64,000 nucleotides of DNA, taken from contig JAOPUZ010000040.1 of the NCBI GenBank assembly GCA_025966315.1, forward strand, positions 1 through 64,000. The letters run 5' to 3'. The stretch is from Frankiales bacterium (GTDB lineage Bacteria > Actinomycetota > Actinomycetes > Mycobacteriales > Jatrophihabitantaceae). Within the stretch, counting starts at the first letter, position 1, and each line of letters starts with the position of its first letter. A model generated the notes under the pieces. That model did not search any database and had not been told where the DNA came from. It saw nothing but the letters and a program-made list of their open reading frames with translations. Below, one piece after another: positions 37,118 to 45,495 of the stretch. The position numbers and the translations under genes are program-made.

Positions 37118-37933
37118 GTGACGGAAGATGCGCCGACGAGAGCCACCGCGTTTTACGTTCCCCGAGCGGATGGTTCGCTCGATTCGACCAGCGCGACGAC
37201 AAGTCCGTGGGATCCGTCGGCCCAACACGGTGGGCCGCCATCGGCGTTGCTGACACGGGCGATCGAATTGCTGCAACCCCGTCCCGACATGGCAATTTCA
37301 CGGATCTCGATCGACTTTCTCGGTGGGATTCTACAGGGCCGGATGCTGATCGATGCCGAGCTGATCCGACCCGGCAAACGAGTCGAGTTGGTCGAAGCGC
37401 GGCTGACCGTGGACGGCCGCCTGGTCGCAATCGGACGCGCCTGGCGCAGCCAGGTCGGCGAGGCGGTGGCACCTGCTCGGCCACCGCTATCCGAGATGCC
37501 CTACGCCGTGCCCGAACCGCATTCGCAGGACTACTTCGATGGCGTCGATCCCGAGTGGGGATACGGTCGAGCCATCGAATGGCGTTTCCTCCGTGGTGGT
37601 TTTCGAGTTGGTGGTCCCGCGCAAGTCTGGGCTCGTCCGCTCATTCCCTTGGTCGCCGGCGAGCAGCCGAGTGGATTGCAGCGAGCCCTCATCGTCGCGG
37701 ATTCAGCCAATGGCCTGAGCGCGGAACTGAATCTGCGCGAATGGCTGTTCATTCCGCCGACCTTGACGGTCACGGTATTCCGCGAACCGAGCAGCGATTG
37801 GTTGATGCTGGACGCACGAACGAGGATCGATCCACGAGGGATGGGCATCGCCCACGCCACGTTGTTCGACGAAGCCGGCGAGTTCGGTGTGGCCACCCAT
37901 CCGCTACTGGTCCAACGTCGGCCCGGCATTTAA
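37118..37933 (+). CDS. Thioesterase family protein (TesB-like double hotdog)
   Basis: A 271-residue acyl-CoA thioesterase-like protein with two hotdog repeats. The first repeat has WDPSAQHGGPPSALLTRAIE (the HGG-PxAL helix) and SRISIDFLGGILQGRMLIDA; the second has ALIVADSANGLSAELNLREW and ends with GMGIAHATLFDEAGEFGVAT, where the catalytic region of TesB-type proteins lies. Start GTG at 37118, 53 bp from the divergent radical SAM gene with the LexA box between. Substrate chain length cannot be told. Confidence 0.9.
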   Translation: MTEDAPTRATAFYVPRADGSLDSTSATTSPWDPSAQHGGPPSALLTRAIELLQPRPDMAISRISIDFLGGILQGRMLIDAELIRPGKRVELVEARLTVDGRLVAIGRAWRSQVGEAVAPARPPLSEMPYAVPEPHSQDYFDGVDPEWGYGRAIEWRFLRGGFRVGGPAQVWARPLIPLVAGEQPSGLQRALIVADSANGLSAELNLREWLFIPPTLTVTVFREPSSDWLMLDARTRIDPRGMGIAHATLFDEAGEFGVATHPLLVQRRPGI

Positions 37934-38062
37934 CGCGCAGAACGCCTTTGCGTCTCTGAACCCGAAGAACTCGCGGAACTGGTTCTCCTGCTGTCCAGCA
38001 CGCGGAGGGGCAACGTCACCGGCAGCGGATTCGCCATCGGCTGCGGCCTGATCACCACCATG
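37934..38062 (+). pseudogene. Relic of a short-chain dehydrogenase C-terminus
   Basis: Directly after the thioesterase stop, one frame reads SEPEELAELVLLLSSTRRGN then VTGSGFAIGCGLITTM. This matches the last 35 residues of SDR oxidoreductases (PEE.A..V.fLaS.....NvTG..f.iDGGl). The usual Asp-Gly-Gly is Gly-Cys-Gly here, no start codon or Rossmann half precedes it, and reading runs on past the expected end. The fragment is best seen as a gene remnant left by a deletion next to the thioesterase gene. Confidence 0.6.
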
Positions 38063-38195
38063 CAAATAACACTGCGCGGTAGCCGTCGGATTCGGTTCCC
38101 CTGCAAATCTTGTTCACCGTTCACAGCGCGCCTATGTTCTGAGCACAGCTGGCAGCTGACGAGCGCAAGTCCAGCACTCCCGAGAGGAATCTGCA

Positions 38196-39038
38196 ATGTG
38201 GACAAAGCGATTCTCAGTTGCACACTCATGGCGACGACTTGTCATCCTTCCGGTGGTGGGCGTGCTAGCGGTGGCAGCGCTCGGCGCCAGTGCGGCCGCT
38301 GACCCCTCGCGCCATCCCCGGCAACCCAAGCCCACCGTCGTTCTGGTGCACGGTGCGTGGGCCGACAGTTCGAGTTGGGACGGTGTGGTCAGCCGCTTGC
38401 TCGACGATGGCTATCCAGTCGACGTGTTTCCGACTCCGTTGCGCAGTCTGTCCGGTGACAGCGCTTATCTCCGCAGCTATCTCGCCGCAATCACCGGTCC
38501 CATCGTCCTCGTCGGACACTCCTATGGCGGCGCTGTCATCAGTAACGCGGCGACCGGCAACGCCAACGTCAAGGCGCTGGTTTACATCGACGCCTTCGCG
38601 CCACTCGCCGGCGAGAATGTCCTGCAATTGGCGGGCGCTGACTCCGCACTTGCCAATCCGGACGTGACGAAGGTGTTCAACTTCGTGCCTGGCCTTCCGC
38701 CTACGCCGACTACGGACCTCTATGTTTTGCCCGGCTTGTTCCCCAGCGCCTTCGCCAATGATCTACCGAAGAAGCAGGCCGCCGTACTGGCCGTGACCCA
38801 GCGACCGATCACCTTCGGTGCTCTCAACGAGGTATCCGGCGCGCCGGCTTGGCAAAGCATTCCGTCCTGGTATGAGGTCGGCACGATCGACAGGGCGATT
38901 CCCGCGGCCCAACAACTGATGATGGCTCAGCGTGCGGGTGCTCACATCGTGAAGGTGAGGTCGTCGCATCTGCCGATGATCTCGCAGCCGAAGGCCGTAG
39001 AGCACACGATCGAGGCGGCGGCGCGAAGCATCCACTGA
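38196..39038 (+). CDS. Secreted alpha/beta hydrolase
   Basis: A 280-residue exported hydrolase. A signal peptide of about 36 residues (basic start, core RLVILPVVGVLAVAALGASA, cut near AAA-D) precedes the enzyme. Motifs: oxyanion loop VVLVHGAWADSSSW, nucleophile GHSYGGAV (Ser about residue 110), acid near GTIDRAIP and catalytic His in KVRSSHLPMISQP. This is the EstC/salicylate-esterase-like group whose cytoplasmic members are common in actinobacteria; the signal peptide makes this one extracytoplasmic. An RBS GAGAGG precedes the ATG. An 18-bp repeat array follows. Confidence 0.9.
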   Translation: MWTKRFSVAHSWRRLVILPVVGVLAVAALGASAAADPSRHPRQPKPTVVLVHGAWADSSSWDGVVSRLLDDGYPVDVFPTPLRSLSGDSAYLRSYLAAITGPIVLVGHSYGGAVISNAATGNANVKALVYIDAFAPLAGENVLQLAGADSALANPDVTKVFNFVPGLPPTPTTDLYVLPGLFPSAFANDLPKKQAAVLAVTQRPITFGALNEVSGAPAWQSIPSWYEVGTIDRAIPAAQQLMMAQRAGAHIVKVRSSHLPMISQPKAVEHTIEAAARSIH

Positions 39039-39074
39039 CACAGGGCCGCGTCCACAAAGCAACGCTCGCCCTAC

Positions 39075-39146
39075 GCGCGGCCGTACAGATTGGCGAGCCG
39101 TGCAGATCTAGCGAGCCGTGCAGATCTAGCGACGCGCGCAGATTTG
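39075..39146. repeat. 18-bp tandem repeat, four units
   Basis: Four 18-bp units; the middle two (39093-39110 and 39111-39128) are identical GCGAGCCGTGCAGATCTA and the outer two are diverged. The array lies in the 188-bp spacer between the secreted hydrolase and a small gene. Confidence 0.9.
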
Positions 39147-39226
39147 GCGCCCGTGCATGATCGCCATCAGTACGCAATTGCCGTTAGTACGTCCGCGCGA
39201 ACGCGGGAGTTGAAGGGAGAGACGGC

Positions 39227-39418
39227 ATGGCCCCACGCCACACTTCTAAGCAGCACATTCTCGACATCATGAAACAGGTCGGCTTTCAAGACCGGATTCC
39301 GGAGGCGCAGCGAATTCTTCCCGATGAAGTGGATCTTGACCGCGACGGTCCGACGCTGGCCCGCCTAGGCCTGAGCCTGGATCGCATCGTCGACGAGCTT
39401 GGGGGCGGACCCTGGTGA
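39227..39418 (+). CDS. Small hypothetical protein, 63 residues
   Basis: A short ORF with a convincing RBS (GGGAGAG about nine bases upstream of the ATG). The product begins with a basic, helical stretch (APRHTSKQHILDIMKQVGF) and continues with an acidic part ending in LDRIVDELGGGPW. It is not recognised. The layout, a basic helix followed by acidic tail, would fit a small regulatory or antitoxin-like protein, but nothing proves this. It stands alone between repeat-filled spacers. Confidence 0.65.
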   Translation: MAPRHTSKQHILDIMKQVGFQDRIPEAQRILPDEVDLDRDGPTLARLGLSLDRIVDELGGGPW

Positions 39419-39442
39419 CCGGGAGTTCCGCGCCGTGCTCGA

Positions 39443-39483
39443 CCGTGCCGACCGCTGGCCGCTCGCCGTGCCGACCGCTGGCC
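39443..39483. repeat. Direct repeat of an 18-bp block
   Basis: CCGTGCCGACCGCTGGCC occurs at 39443-39460 and again at 39466-39483 (23-bp period), 24 bp after the stop of the 63-residue gene, followed by further GCCGGC/GCTGGC fragments. Confidence 0.85.
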
Positions 39484-39575
39484 GGCCGGCCGCTGGCTAG
39501 CTCAATCCGAGCACAGAACCAGGCGTGGTCGGCATTTCCTTGCCGCGGCCCAAAGCTGTCGGTGGTCGACGCTAT

Positions 39576-39591
39576 GGTGACGTGAGTCACA
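39576..39591. promoter_or_regulatory. CRP/GlxR-type binding site candidate
   Basis: GGTGACGTGAGTCACA fits the TGTGA-N6-TCACA consensus of CRP-family regulators at all but the first base, and GTGAC/GTCAC form perfect arms. It lies about 80 bp before the ATG of the CFP30B-like gene and overlaps a TATGGT that could be its -10 box. Confidence 0.6.
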
Positions 39592-39670
39592 ACGAATCGG
39601 TGTACACACACCGGCCCATCACTACAGCGGCAGGCCAGCTGTTCGCGCCCTGCCTCGGAATGGAGTTGAC

Positions 39671-40474
39671 ATGACAATTCGCGACACGCCGTTCGCGCCC
39701 GGCACACCGTGCTGGGTTGATCTGCTTTCCTCCGATACCGAGAGTTCAAAGGCGTTCTACGGTGCCTTGTTCGGTTGGGTTGCCAACGAAGCGCGCGAAG
39801 ATCTGCACGGCTACGTGACCTTCACCTCGGATGGCCACCCCGTCGCCGGCATGATGGGCCGGATGCCAGGCATGGACTCCCCCGACGTCTGGAGCACCTA
39901 CCTCGCCACCGACAACATCGACGCCTCCGTCGACGCGGCAACCCTGGCCGGTGCGCAAGTCCTCGCGTCGCCGATGGACGTGGCTGACCTCGGACGAATG
40001 GCGCTGTTGATCGATCCGGCCGGTGCCGGCCTCGGCCTGTGGCATGCGATCACCTTTCCCGGCTTCGGTAAGTACAACGAACCCGGAGCGGTGACCTGGG
40101 ACGAGGTCCTCAGCAAGAATTTCACCACCTCGGTGTCGTTTTACGAGCAAGTGTTCGGATGGACGATCGAGACGATGGCCGACACCGAGGAGTTCCGCTA
40201 TGTCACCGGCCAGGTCAACGGCGATACGGTGGCCGGCTTGATGGATGCCCATACGTTCCTGCCCACTGAGGTGCCCTCCCATTGGGCGGTCTACTTCAGC
40301 GTGACCGACACGGACGAGGCGGCAGCCAAAACAGCCGCGCTAGGGGGTACCGTCCTGCGGCCAGCCGAGGACACTCCATTCGGGCGGCTCGCCGAGGTGG
40401 CCGACCCGACGGGTGCGCCGTTCAAACTGCACTCAACGAAGATGGCCGACGGCAGCACGCTGGCCAGCAACTGA
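39671..40474 (+). CDS. VOC family protein with two glyoxalase domains (CFP30B-like)
   Basis: A 267-residue protein made of two VOC modules in tandem: residues about 10-125 (GTPCWVDLLSSDTESSKAFY, ending LLIDPAGAGLGLWH) and 135-262 (GAVTWDEVLSKNFTTSVSFY, ending VADPTGAPFKLH). This tandem layout with the repeated FYGxLFGW/FYEQVFGW segments is that of mycobacterial CFP30B (Rv0577) and streptomycete hydroxylase-like proteins. The family's activity is not settled (methylglyoxal handling has been proposed). A CRP-type palindrome lies upstream. Confidence 0.9.
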   Translation: MTIRDTPFAPGTPCWVDLLSSDTESSKAFYGALFGWVANEAREDLHGYVTFTSDGHPVAGMMGRMPGMDSPDVWSTYLATDNIDASVDAATLAGAQVLASPMDVADLGRMALLIDPAGAGLGLWHAITFPGFGKYNEPGAVTWDEVLSKNFTTSVSFYEQVFGWTIETMADTEEFRYVTGQVNGDTVAGLMDAHTFLPTEVPSHWAVYFSVTDTDEAAAKTAALGGTVLRPAEDTPFGRLAEVADPTGAPFKLHSTKMADGSTLASN

Positions 40475-40493
40475 CGGGCCGCAGCAAAAGCAT

Positions 40494-41978
40494 TCAGTCG
40501 AGATCCTCGATGAAGCGCCGCAGGTCGTTCAGCGTCCGGCAGCTCACGGCTTCGGTGCAGTGTCGCGCGTAAACGTGCATCAGCGAATCGCCGGTACCCC
40601 AGAGCGGGCGCGCTTCCGGGTTCAACCAGTAGACCGCGCCAGCGCGACGGGAAATGTCGACCAGGGTCGCCTCTTCGGACGGCAGGTAGTTCCCACGCCC
40701 GTCTCCGAAGATCAGCACGGTGCTGCGCCGACCCAGTTCCGAACTTATCTCGGCCCCGAACTGGCGAAGCGCATGGCCATAGTCGGTGTGGCCACCCAGG
40801 TAGCTCGGGCCGCCCAGCCGGTTGATCGCTCGGATCGTCTGCAGTGGGTCCTCGTTCTCGCGAAACAGGTCCGTCAGTTCAATCGCGTTCTCGATGAAGG
40901 CGAACGTGCGTAGGCGCGAAAACAGCTGAGTCAAGGCAGAAACCAGCGTGACCGTGAACGCGGCGAAAGTCGCCACCGAACCAGACATGTCGGCCAGCAC
41001 GTACAACTGCGGCTTGGTCGGGTTAGGACGGCGGTGCAGTACTTTCACCGGCACCCCGCCGGTAGCCATCGACGCGCGCAACGTGGCGCGGACATCCAGC
41101 TGCCCATTCCGCTGACGACGTTTGCGCATCATCGTCGTCGCCAACTTGCGTTCCAGCGGCTTCATCGCACGCTCGATCTCGGCCAACTGGTCCCGGTTGG
41201 CCATCGAAATGTCCGCGTCCGCCGGCAACGGCGTACGAAGGGTCTCGGTCACCGCATCCAGACCACGGTCGGCCACCAGTTGTTCGCGGATGACCTCGCG
41301 AATCTGCTGCCGCAACGAGTTTGCCCGGTCGGCGACTTCCTGCCGGCGCAACTGCAGCCCGAGCTCGGACCCCGACCCACCACCGCCCGCGCCGCCGGCA
41401 GCCCCATTACCCGATGCGCCGCCCGAGCCCTCCGTCACCTCGCGAGCGATCTCGGCCCGGACCTGCTCAAGACGCAGTCCCTCGATGGTTCGGGATTCGT
41501 AAAGCACCCCGGCTACCGGGCGGCCCGGCTCGAACCTGGAGAACTGCAGCACCGCCTGCTCCGCGATCAGCCGGGCCAGCACTTCGGAACCGTCGCGCAA
41601 CGCCGTCCGCAACGCGTGATCCAGATCGAGCGGAGTCTGATCCGGCGCCAGCCCGAAAGCCCCAACCGTTCCCGCCGCGCCGGTTCCGTCCGCGTCCTCG
41701 GCGTCGTCGTCGTCAAGATCGCTCCATGTGACGCCCGCGCCGGCCTCACTTCGGAAGTACAGCTGAAAGACCTCATCGAAGACGCCACGATGCTCGGCGG
41801 CCTTGACCAGCGTCGCCGACAGGGCCAGGTGCAGCCCGTTGGGGACGTTCAACCCGACCGTTTCCACGGCCCGCATGGCGTCAATCCGTTCGACCATCGA
41901 GATCGGCAACCCACGGGTGCGAAGTTCGTCGGCGAACCGGTGGATCCGTTCCAGCAATGGTGTCCGGATCGCGGTCAC
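40494..41978 (-). CDS. VWA domain-containing protein, CoxE-like
   Basis: A 494-residue protein. The C-terminal von Willebrand A domain carries the MIDAS motif LADMSGSVATF (DxSxS) and VLIFGDGRGNYLPSE. A glycine-rich linker near residue 190 and long charged helices precede it. The gene overlaps the MoxR ATPase gene by 4 bp (GTGA), forming the CoxD-CoxE type pair; such MoxR-VWA pairs act as chaperones that insert metals or mature complexes, in the cox operon for CO dehydrogenase. No CO dehydrogenase genes are nearby, so the client is unknown. Confidence 0.9.
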   Translation of the reverse strand: MTAIRTPLLERIHRFADELRTRGLPISMVERIDAMRAVETVGLNVPNGLHLALSATLVKAAEHRGVFDEVFQLYFRSEAGAGVTWSDLDDDDAEDADGTGAAGTVGAFGLAPDQTPLDLDHALRTALRDGSEVLARLIAEQAVLQFSRFEPGRPVAGVLYESRTIEGLRLEQVRAEIAREVTEGSGGASGNGAAGGAGGGGSGSELGLQLRRQEVADRANSLRQQIREVIREQLVADRGLDAVTETLRTPLPADADISMANRDQLAEIERAMKPLERKLATTMMRKRRQRNGQLDVRATLRASMATGGVPVKVLHRRPNPTKPQLYVLADMSGSVATFAAFTVTLVSALTQLFSRLRTFAFIENAIELTDLFRENEDPLQTIRAINRLGGPSYLGGHTDYGHALRQFGAEISSELGRRSTVLIFGDGRGNYLPSEEATLVDISRRAGAVYWLNPEARPLWGTGDSLMHVYARHCTEAVSCRTLNDLRRFIEDLD

Positions 41979-42889
41979 CGCCGCCGCCCGAGTGCTGCGC
42001 TGGCAGCCCGGATGTCCTCCTGATACTTGAGCAGGATGTTCAGCCCGAGCGATGCCGTCGACAGGTCCAGCTCGGAGCTACCGAGCAGATTCAGCGTCTG
42101 CGCAAAGTCGATCGTCTCCGACACCGACGGCGGCTTCTTCAGATCCATCCGGCGCAGGGTGTCGACGAGGGCAACCAATTCACTGCTCAGCGCATCGGTG
42201 AGGCCGGGGACGTGCTGACGGACGATCTCACGCTCGCGCTCGGCGGTCGGGTAGTCGAGATAGAGGAACAGGCAGCGGCGTTTCAGTGCTTCGGACAGGT
42301 CACGGGTGCCGTTGGAGGTGAGGAACACCAGCGGGATGTGACGGGCATTCAGCTGACCGAGTTCTGGCACCGAGACCTGATGCTCGGCCAGCACCTCCAG
42401 GAACAGCGCCTCGGTCTCGGCGTCGACGCGGTCGACCTCATCGACGAGAAGCACGACCGGCTCATCGGATCGGATGGCCTCGAGCATCGGGCGGGACAGC
42501 AGGAACCGCTCGTCGAAGATCCCCGCTCCGTTCTCGACGATCGCGTCGGCGTTGAACCCGGATTCGTCCCGCGCGGCTTGGATCCACAGCAACTGCTTGC
42601 GGTAGTCCCATTCGTACAGGGCCTTGGATTCGTCGATGCCTTCGTAACACTGCAAACGCACCAGCCGCCGGCCGGCCATCGCCGCTACCGACTTGGCCAA
42701 CTGGGTCTTGCCGGTGCCGGCTGGGCCTTCGACGAGTACCGGCTTGCCCAGGCGTGCGGCGAGACTGACAATTCCCGCGGTGCGCTCGTCGGCCAGGTAC
42801 CCCTGCTCGCCGAGAAGTTTCCCGACTCGGTCCCCGTCGCTGAACAGCTCGGTGAGAACATCGTCCACTGCTATCGGCTCTGCCGTCAC
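41975..42889 (-). CDS. MoxR-family AAA+ ATPase (CoxD-like)
   Basis: A 304-residue AAA+ ATPase. Walker A is EGPAGTGKTQLAKS, Walker B VVLLVDEVDRVD, sensor 1 IPLVFLTSNGTRDLSEALKR with the arginine finger in the same block (RRCLFLYLDYP). The N-terminal MoxR segment and C-terminal helical lid (about 210-300) are normal. It pairs with the VWA gene and would supply ATP-driven remodelling for the pair. Start GTG at 42889. Confidence 0.92.
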   Translation of the reverse strand: MTAEPIAVDDVLTELFSDGDRVGKLLGEQGYLADERTAGIVSLAARLGKPVLVEGPAGTGKTQLAKSVAAMAGRRLVRLQCYEGIDESKALYEWDYRKQLLWIQAARDESGFNADAIVENGAGIFDERFLLSRPMLEAIRSDEPVVLLVDEVDRVDAETEALFLEVLAEHQVSVPELGQLNARHIPLVFLTSNGTRDLSEALKRRCLFLYLDYPTAEREREIVRQHVPGLTDALSSELVALVDTLRRMDLKKPPSVSETIDFAQTLNLLGSSELDLSTASLGLNILLKYQEDIRAASAALGRRR

Positions 42890-42912
42890 GCGCGGTCCCT
42901 AGGGTGTCGGGT

Positions 42913-43824
42913 TCAATGCTTTGCCGTCATTCTCCCAGAATCACGGGGCTGCGGATGTGCCGTGCGCCACGCGTTCAGGGTGGCCAGGCTGTCGGCTAAC
43001 GGGGCCAAGATCGCCGGGCTGAGCGGCGGCAGCAAATACACGATGGCCAGGTCCAGGCCCTCGCCCGACATTGCGCCGATGTCGTCCACCACCTGTGAAA
43101 TGCCGTCGGCGGACTTGATCCAGAAATGGCTCGACAGCGTGATTTCTTTTTCATTGCGGCCGATGTCGGCACAATGGCCGAACAGCACATCGCGTTTCCG
43201 GGCGAATTCCTCTGGGGTGCCACCCACGAAATTCCAATGCTGAGCGAACTTGGCCGTCGTGCGCAGGGTGCGCTTCTCACCGCTGCCACCGATGCAGATG
43301 GGCGGATGCGGTTGCTGCGGTCCCTTCGGCTCATTGCGCGCGTCGGTGAGCTGGTAGTACTCGCCCTGAAAATTGGTGACCTCCTGGGACAGCAATCCCA
43401 CGATGACCTCGCAGGCCTCTTCAAAACGGTCACTACGCTGTTTCGGCGTACCCAGCTCGATGCCGTAAGCGCCCGACTCCTGCTCGTTCCAACCGGCACC
43501 GATCCCCACCTCGAGCCGGCCGTTGCTGATTATGTCGACCGCCGCAGCCATGTTGGCCAGCACGGCAGGATGCCGGTAATGGATACCGGTGACCAAAGTT
43601 CCCAGCCGAACTCGGGTGGTCGCCTGGGCGAGTGCCGCCAGCGCCATCCAGCCCTCCAAGCAAGGGCCAGCGGGATCCGGTGGGCCCAAGGGCGAGCGAA
43701 TCGGGTAGAAGTGGTCGAACAACCAGCCCGACTCGAAGAGCTCGATTTTGTCGGCTTCCTGCCAGACGGCGAGCATGTCCGCCCACGTGGTGTTCTGCGG
43801 TGATGTCTTGAACGCGAAACGCAT
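42913..43824 (-). CDS. LLM class F420-dependent oxidoreductase
   Basis: A 303-residue TIM-barrel flavin/F420 oxidoreductase of the luciferase-like family. Family blocks: LFESGWLFDHFYPIRSP (cofactor His-Asp region), GTLVTGIHYRHPAVLANMAA, NGRLEVGIGAGWNEQESGAY and PICIGGSGEKRTLRTTAKFA. The F420 rather than FMN preference is inferred from similarity to actinobacterial TIGR03560-like members. ATG 43824 (MRFAFKTSP) is chosen; the open frame upstream overlaps the divergent AraC gene. Probable target of that regulator. Confidence 0.9.
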   Translation of the reverse strand: MRFAFKTSPQNTTWADMLAVWQEADKIELFESGWLFDHFYPIRSPLGPPDPAGPCLEGWMALAALAQATTRVRLGTLVTGIHYRHPAVLANMAAAVDIISNGRLEVGIGAGWNEQESGAYGIELGTPKQRSDRFEEACEVIVGLLSQEVTNFQGEYYQLTDARNEPKGPQQPHPPICIGGSGEKRTLRTTAKFAQHWNFVGGTPEEFARKRDVLFGHCADIGRNEKEITLSSHFWIKSADGISQVVDDIGAMSGEGLDLAIVYLLPPLSPAILAPLADSLATLNAWRTAHPQPRDSGRMTAKH

Positions 43825-43917
43825 TGGCCCGGCTCCTGTCGTTGGCTGGTCTGCCTGATCCACTTCGTCCACCTGATCGCAGCCTAGGCGGCGCCGAATT
43901 ACGCTAGTTTCTGACCC

Positions 43918-44454
43918 ATGCCCTCCGTTCCGCCGGCGCGTCACCTACTTCGCGCCAAGGATCTCGCCGACGCCCGATTCTTCGAGCCGGTACAGATATC
44001 CGATCTTGCTCGGGCGGCCGGGTTGTCACCGGCGCATTTCAGCCGAGAATTCCGTCGCCATTTTGGAGAATCCCCGCACGCCTACCTGCTCACGCGCCGC
44101 CTGGAACGAGCCGCGGCCATGCTGCGCACGACTGATCGCACGGTCGCCGACATCTGCATCGCGGTCGGACTGCAGAGCATCGGCTCGTTCACTTCAAGTT
44201 TCCGTAGGACCTATGCAATGACGCCCACCGCGTACCGCGCGTCGTTCCCGCCTGCCGCAGACCACGCCCTGATTCCTAGTTGCGTGCTGCGGGCCTTCGG
44301 CCGCCCATCCAAGAACAGCACGTTTGGAGAAGACAGCAACGGACGGGCTGTCATAGGTTCTGTCCGTCGCACACGGACGAAGGCCGGAACGAGCTCAGCG
44401 ACGAATACCGAGACGAACGCAGACATAGACCCAACGGACGGGAGAACACGATGA
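43918..44454 (+). CDS. Short AraC-family regulator (HTH-only)
   Basis: A 178-residue protein. Residues 10-108 are the AraC double HTH: VQISDLARAAGLSPAHFSRE then the second HTH TVADICIAVGLQSIGSFTSS ending in FRRTYAMTPTAYR, the conserved PxxYR end. No ligand-binding domain precedes it; the last 65 residues are Ser/Thr/Arg-rich and probably disordered. It overlaps the VOC gene by 4 bp (ATGA) and is divergent from the LLM gene by 93 bp, so the three genes may form one regulated module. Confidence 0.9.
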   Translation: MPSVPPARHLLRAKDLADARFFEPVQISDLARAAGLSPAHFSREFRRHFGESPHAYLLTRRLERAAAMLRTTDRTVADICIAVGLQSIGSFTSSFRRTYAMTPTAYRASFPPAADHALIPSCVLRAFGRPSKNSTFGEDSNGRAVIGSVRRTRTKAGTSSATNTETNADIDPTDGRTR

Positions 44455-44873
44455 TCACCATAGGCAGCGCGCAACTCTGGGTGCACGACCAGGACGCCGC
44501 GCTCGATTTCTATACCAACAAGGTCGGCATGGAGATCCGATCGGACGTAACTATGGCCGAGATGGGCAACTTCCGCTGGCTGACCGTCGGTCCAACCGGC
44601 CAGCAGGACGTGGAAATCGTCCTCATGGACATCCCGGGCCCGCCCGTCATCGATGACGAGTCAGCTCGGGAAATACGAAACCTGATGGCCAAGGGCTTTG
44701 CAGGAACGATCTTCCTGGTTACCGACGACTGCCAAGCCAGCTATGAGGAATTGGCCGCGCGCGGTGTGGAATTCATCGACAAGCCCGAAGAGCGGCCGTA
44801 CGGCATAGACGCTTCCTTCCGCGATCCGTCCGGCAACAACATCAGGCTTACCCAGGTCCGCGATCTCGGATAG
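44451..44873 (+). CDS. VOC family (glyoxalase-like) protein
   Basis: A 140-residue single glyoxalase-fold protein: SAQLWVHDQDAALDFYTNKV opens it and SFRDPSGNNIRLTQ closes it, with RWLTVGPTGQQDVEIVLMD between. VOC enzymes of this shape are frequent partners of AraC genes. Its ATG overlaps the AraC stop by four bases, so expression is translationally coupled. Reaction unknown. Confidence 0.9.
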   Translation: MITIGSAQLWVHDQDAALDFYTNKVGMEIRSDVTMAEMGNFRWLTVGPTGQQDVEIVLMDIPGPPVIDDESAREIRNLMAKGFAGTIFLVTDDCQASYEELAARGVEFIDKPEERPYGIDASFRDPSGNNIRLTQVRDLG

Positions 44874-44901
44874 CCCATCGAAGGAGCGCCGTAAAGCCGC
44901 C

Positions 44902-45495
44902 TCAACCAAGCACTTTGATGCCGCGCTCGGCCCAGGCGACCGGGAACCCCGCCTGGGCCAGTACGGCCAGCAAAGGCTCGGGCCGCGAGGTCCAGAAATA
45001 TGAGGTCGGGCGCCCGGCGACCATGATCGCGACCCCTCGTGTCACGCGCAGCAACCGACCACGGACCGGACAGATCTCGATCAGATCGGATGGCTGCCAC
45101 CGGCTTTGGCCGGCCCCGAAAACCTTCGCCAACTGACGCGGCCGAAAGCGGAGTTCGAGGGCGCCTTCCGCCAATTCGAGAACGGCCAACGGCGAGCCCG
45201 CGTTCATGCGGCCGAGGTCAGTCGCGACGTTGCCGCCGCCCGTCCAACGCGGCTCCCGAGCAGGGACGGCATTCTCTGCGGCCAGCACCCGACCGGTCAG
45301 TATTGCCGGCGCCGCGCCGCCGCGATTTCGCCGCACACCGCGTCGCACCAGCAGCACATTCAAGGTCAGCACCAGCGGGCCACCGACCATCAGGAACAAG
45401 CCGTAACCGTGCTGACCGACGGCCAGCAGCAGGCTGCCGGCCAGGATGGTGGCCACCAGCCCAGCGGCGGTCATGACAACGAGTCGCCGAGGCAT
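44902..45495 (-). CDS. Hypothetical membrane protein
   Basis: A 197-residue protein with two N-terminal TM spans (about residues 5-28 and 32-52) followed by a cytoplasmic arginine-rich turn (RRGVRRNRGG) and a soluble beta-rich domain of about 140 residues (LAVLELAEGALELRFRPRQL, IMVAGRPTSYFWTS). The soluble part looks like a PH-like or bPH domain, but this is by eye only. Not recognised otherwise. Its 3' end faces the VOC gene 28 bp away. Confidence 0.75.
   Translation of the reverse strand: MPRRLVVMTAAGLVATILAGSLLLAVGQHGYGLFLMVGGPLVLTLNVLLVRRGVRRNRGGAAPAILTGRVLAAENAVPAREPRWTGGGNVATDLGRMNAGSPLAVLELAEGALELRFRPRQLAKVFGAGQSRWQPSDLIEICPVRGRLLRVTRGVAIMVAGRPTSYFWTSRPEPLLAVLAQAGFPVAWAERGIKVLG

Noticed and set aside
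37930-38229. 99-codon minus-strand frame between the thioesterase and secreted hydrolase
   Set aside because: No RBS or family, and it overlaps the SDR relic and the hydrolase start.
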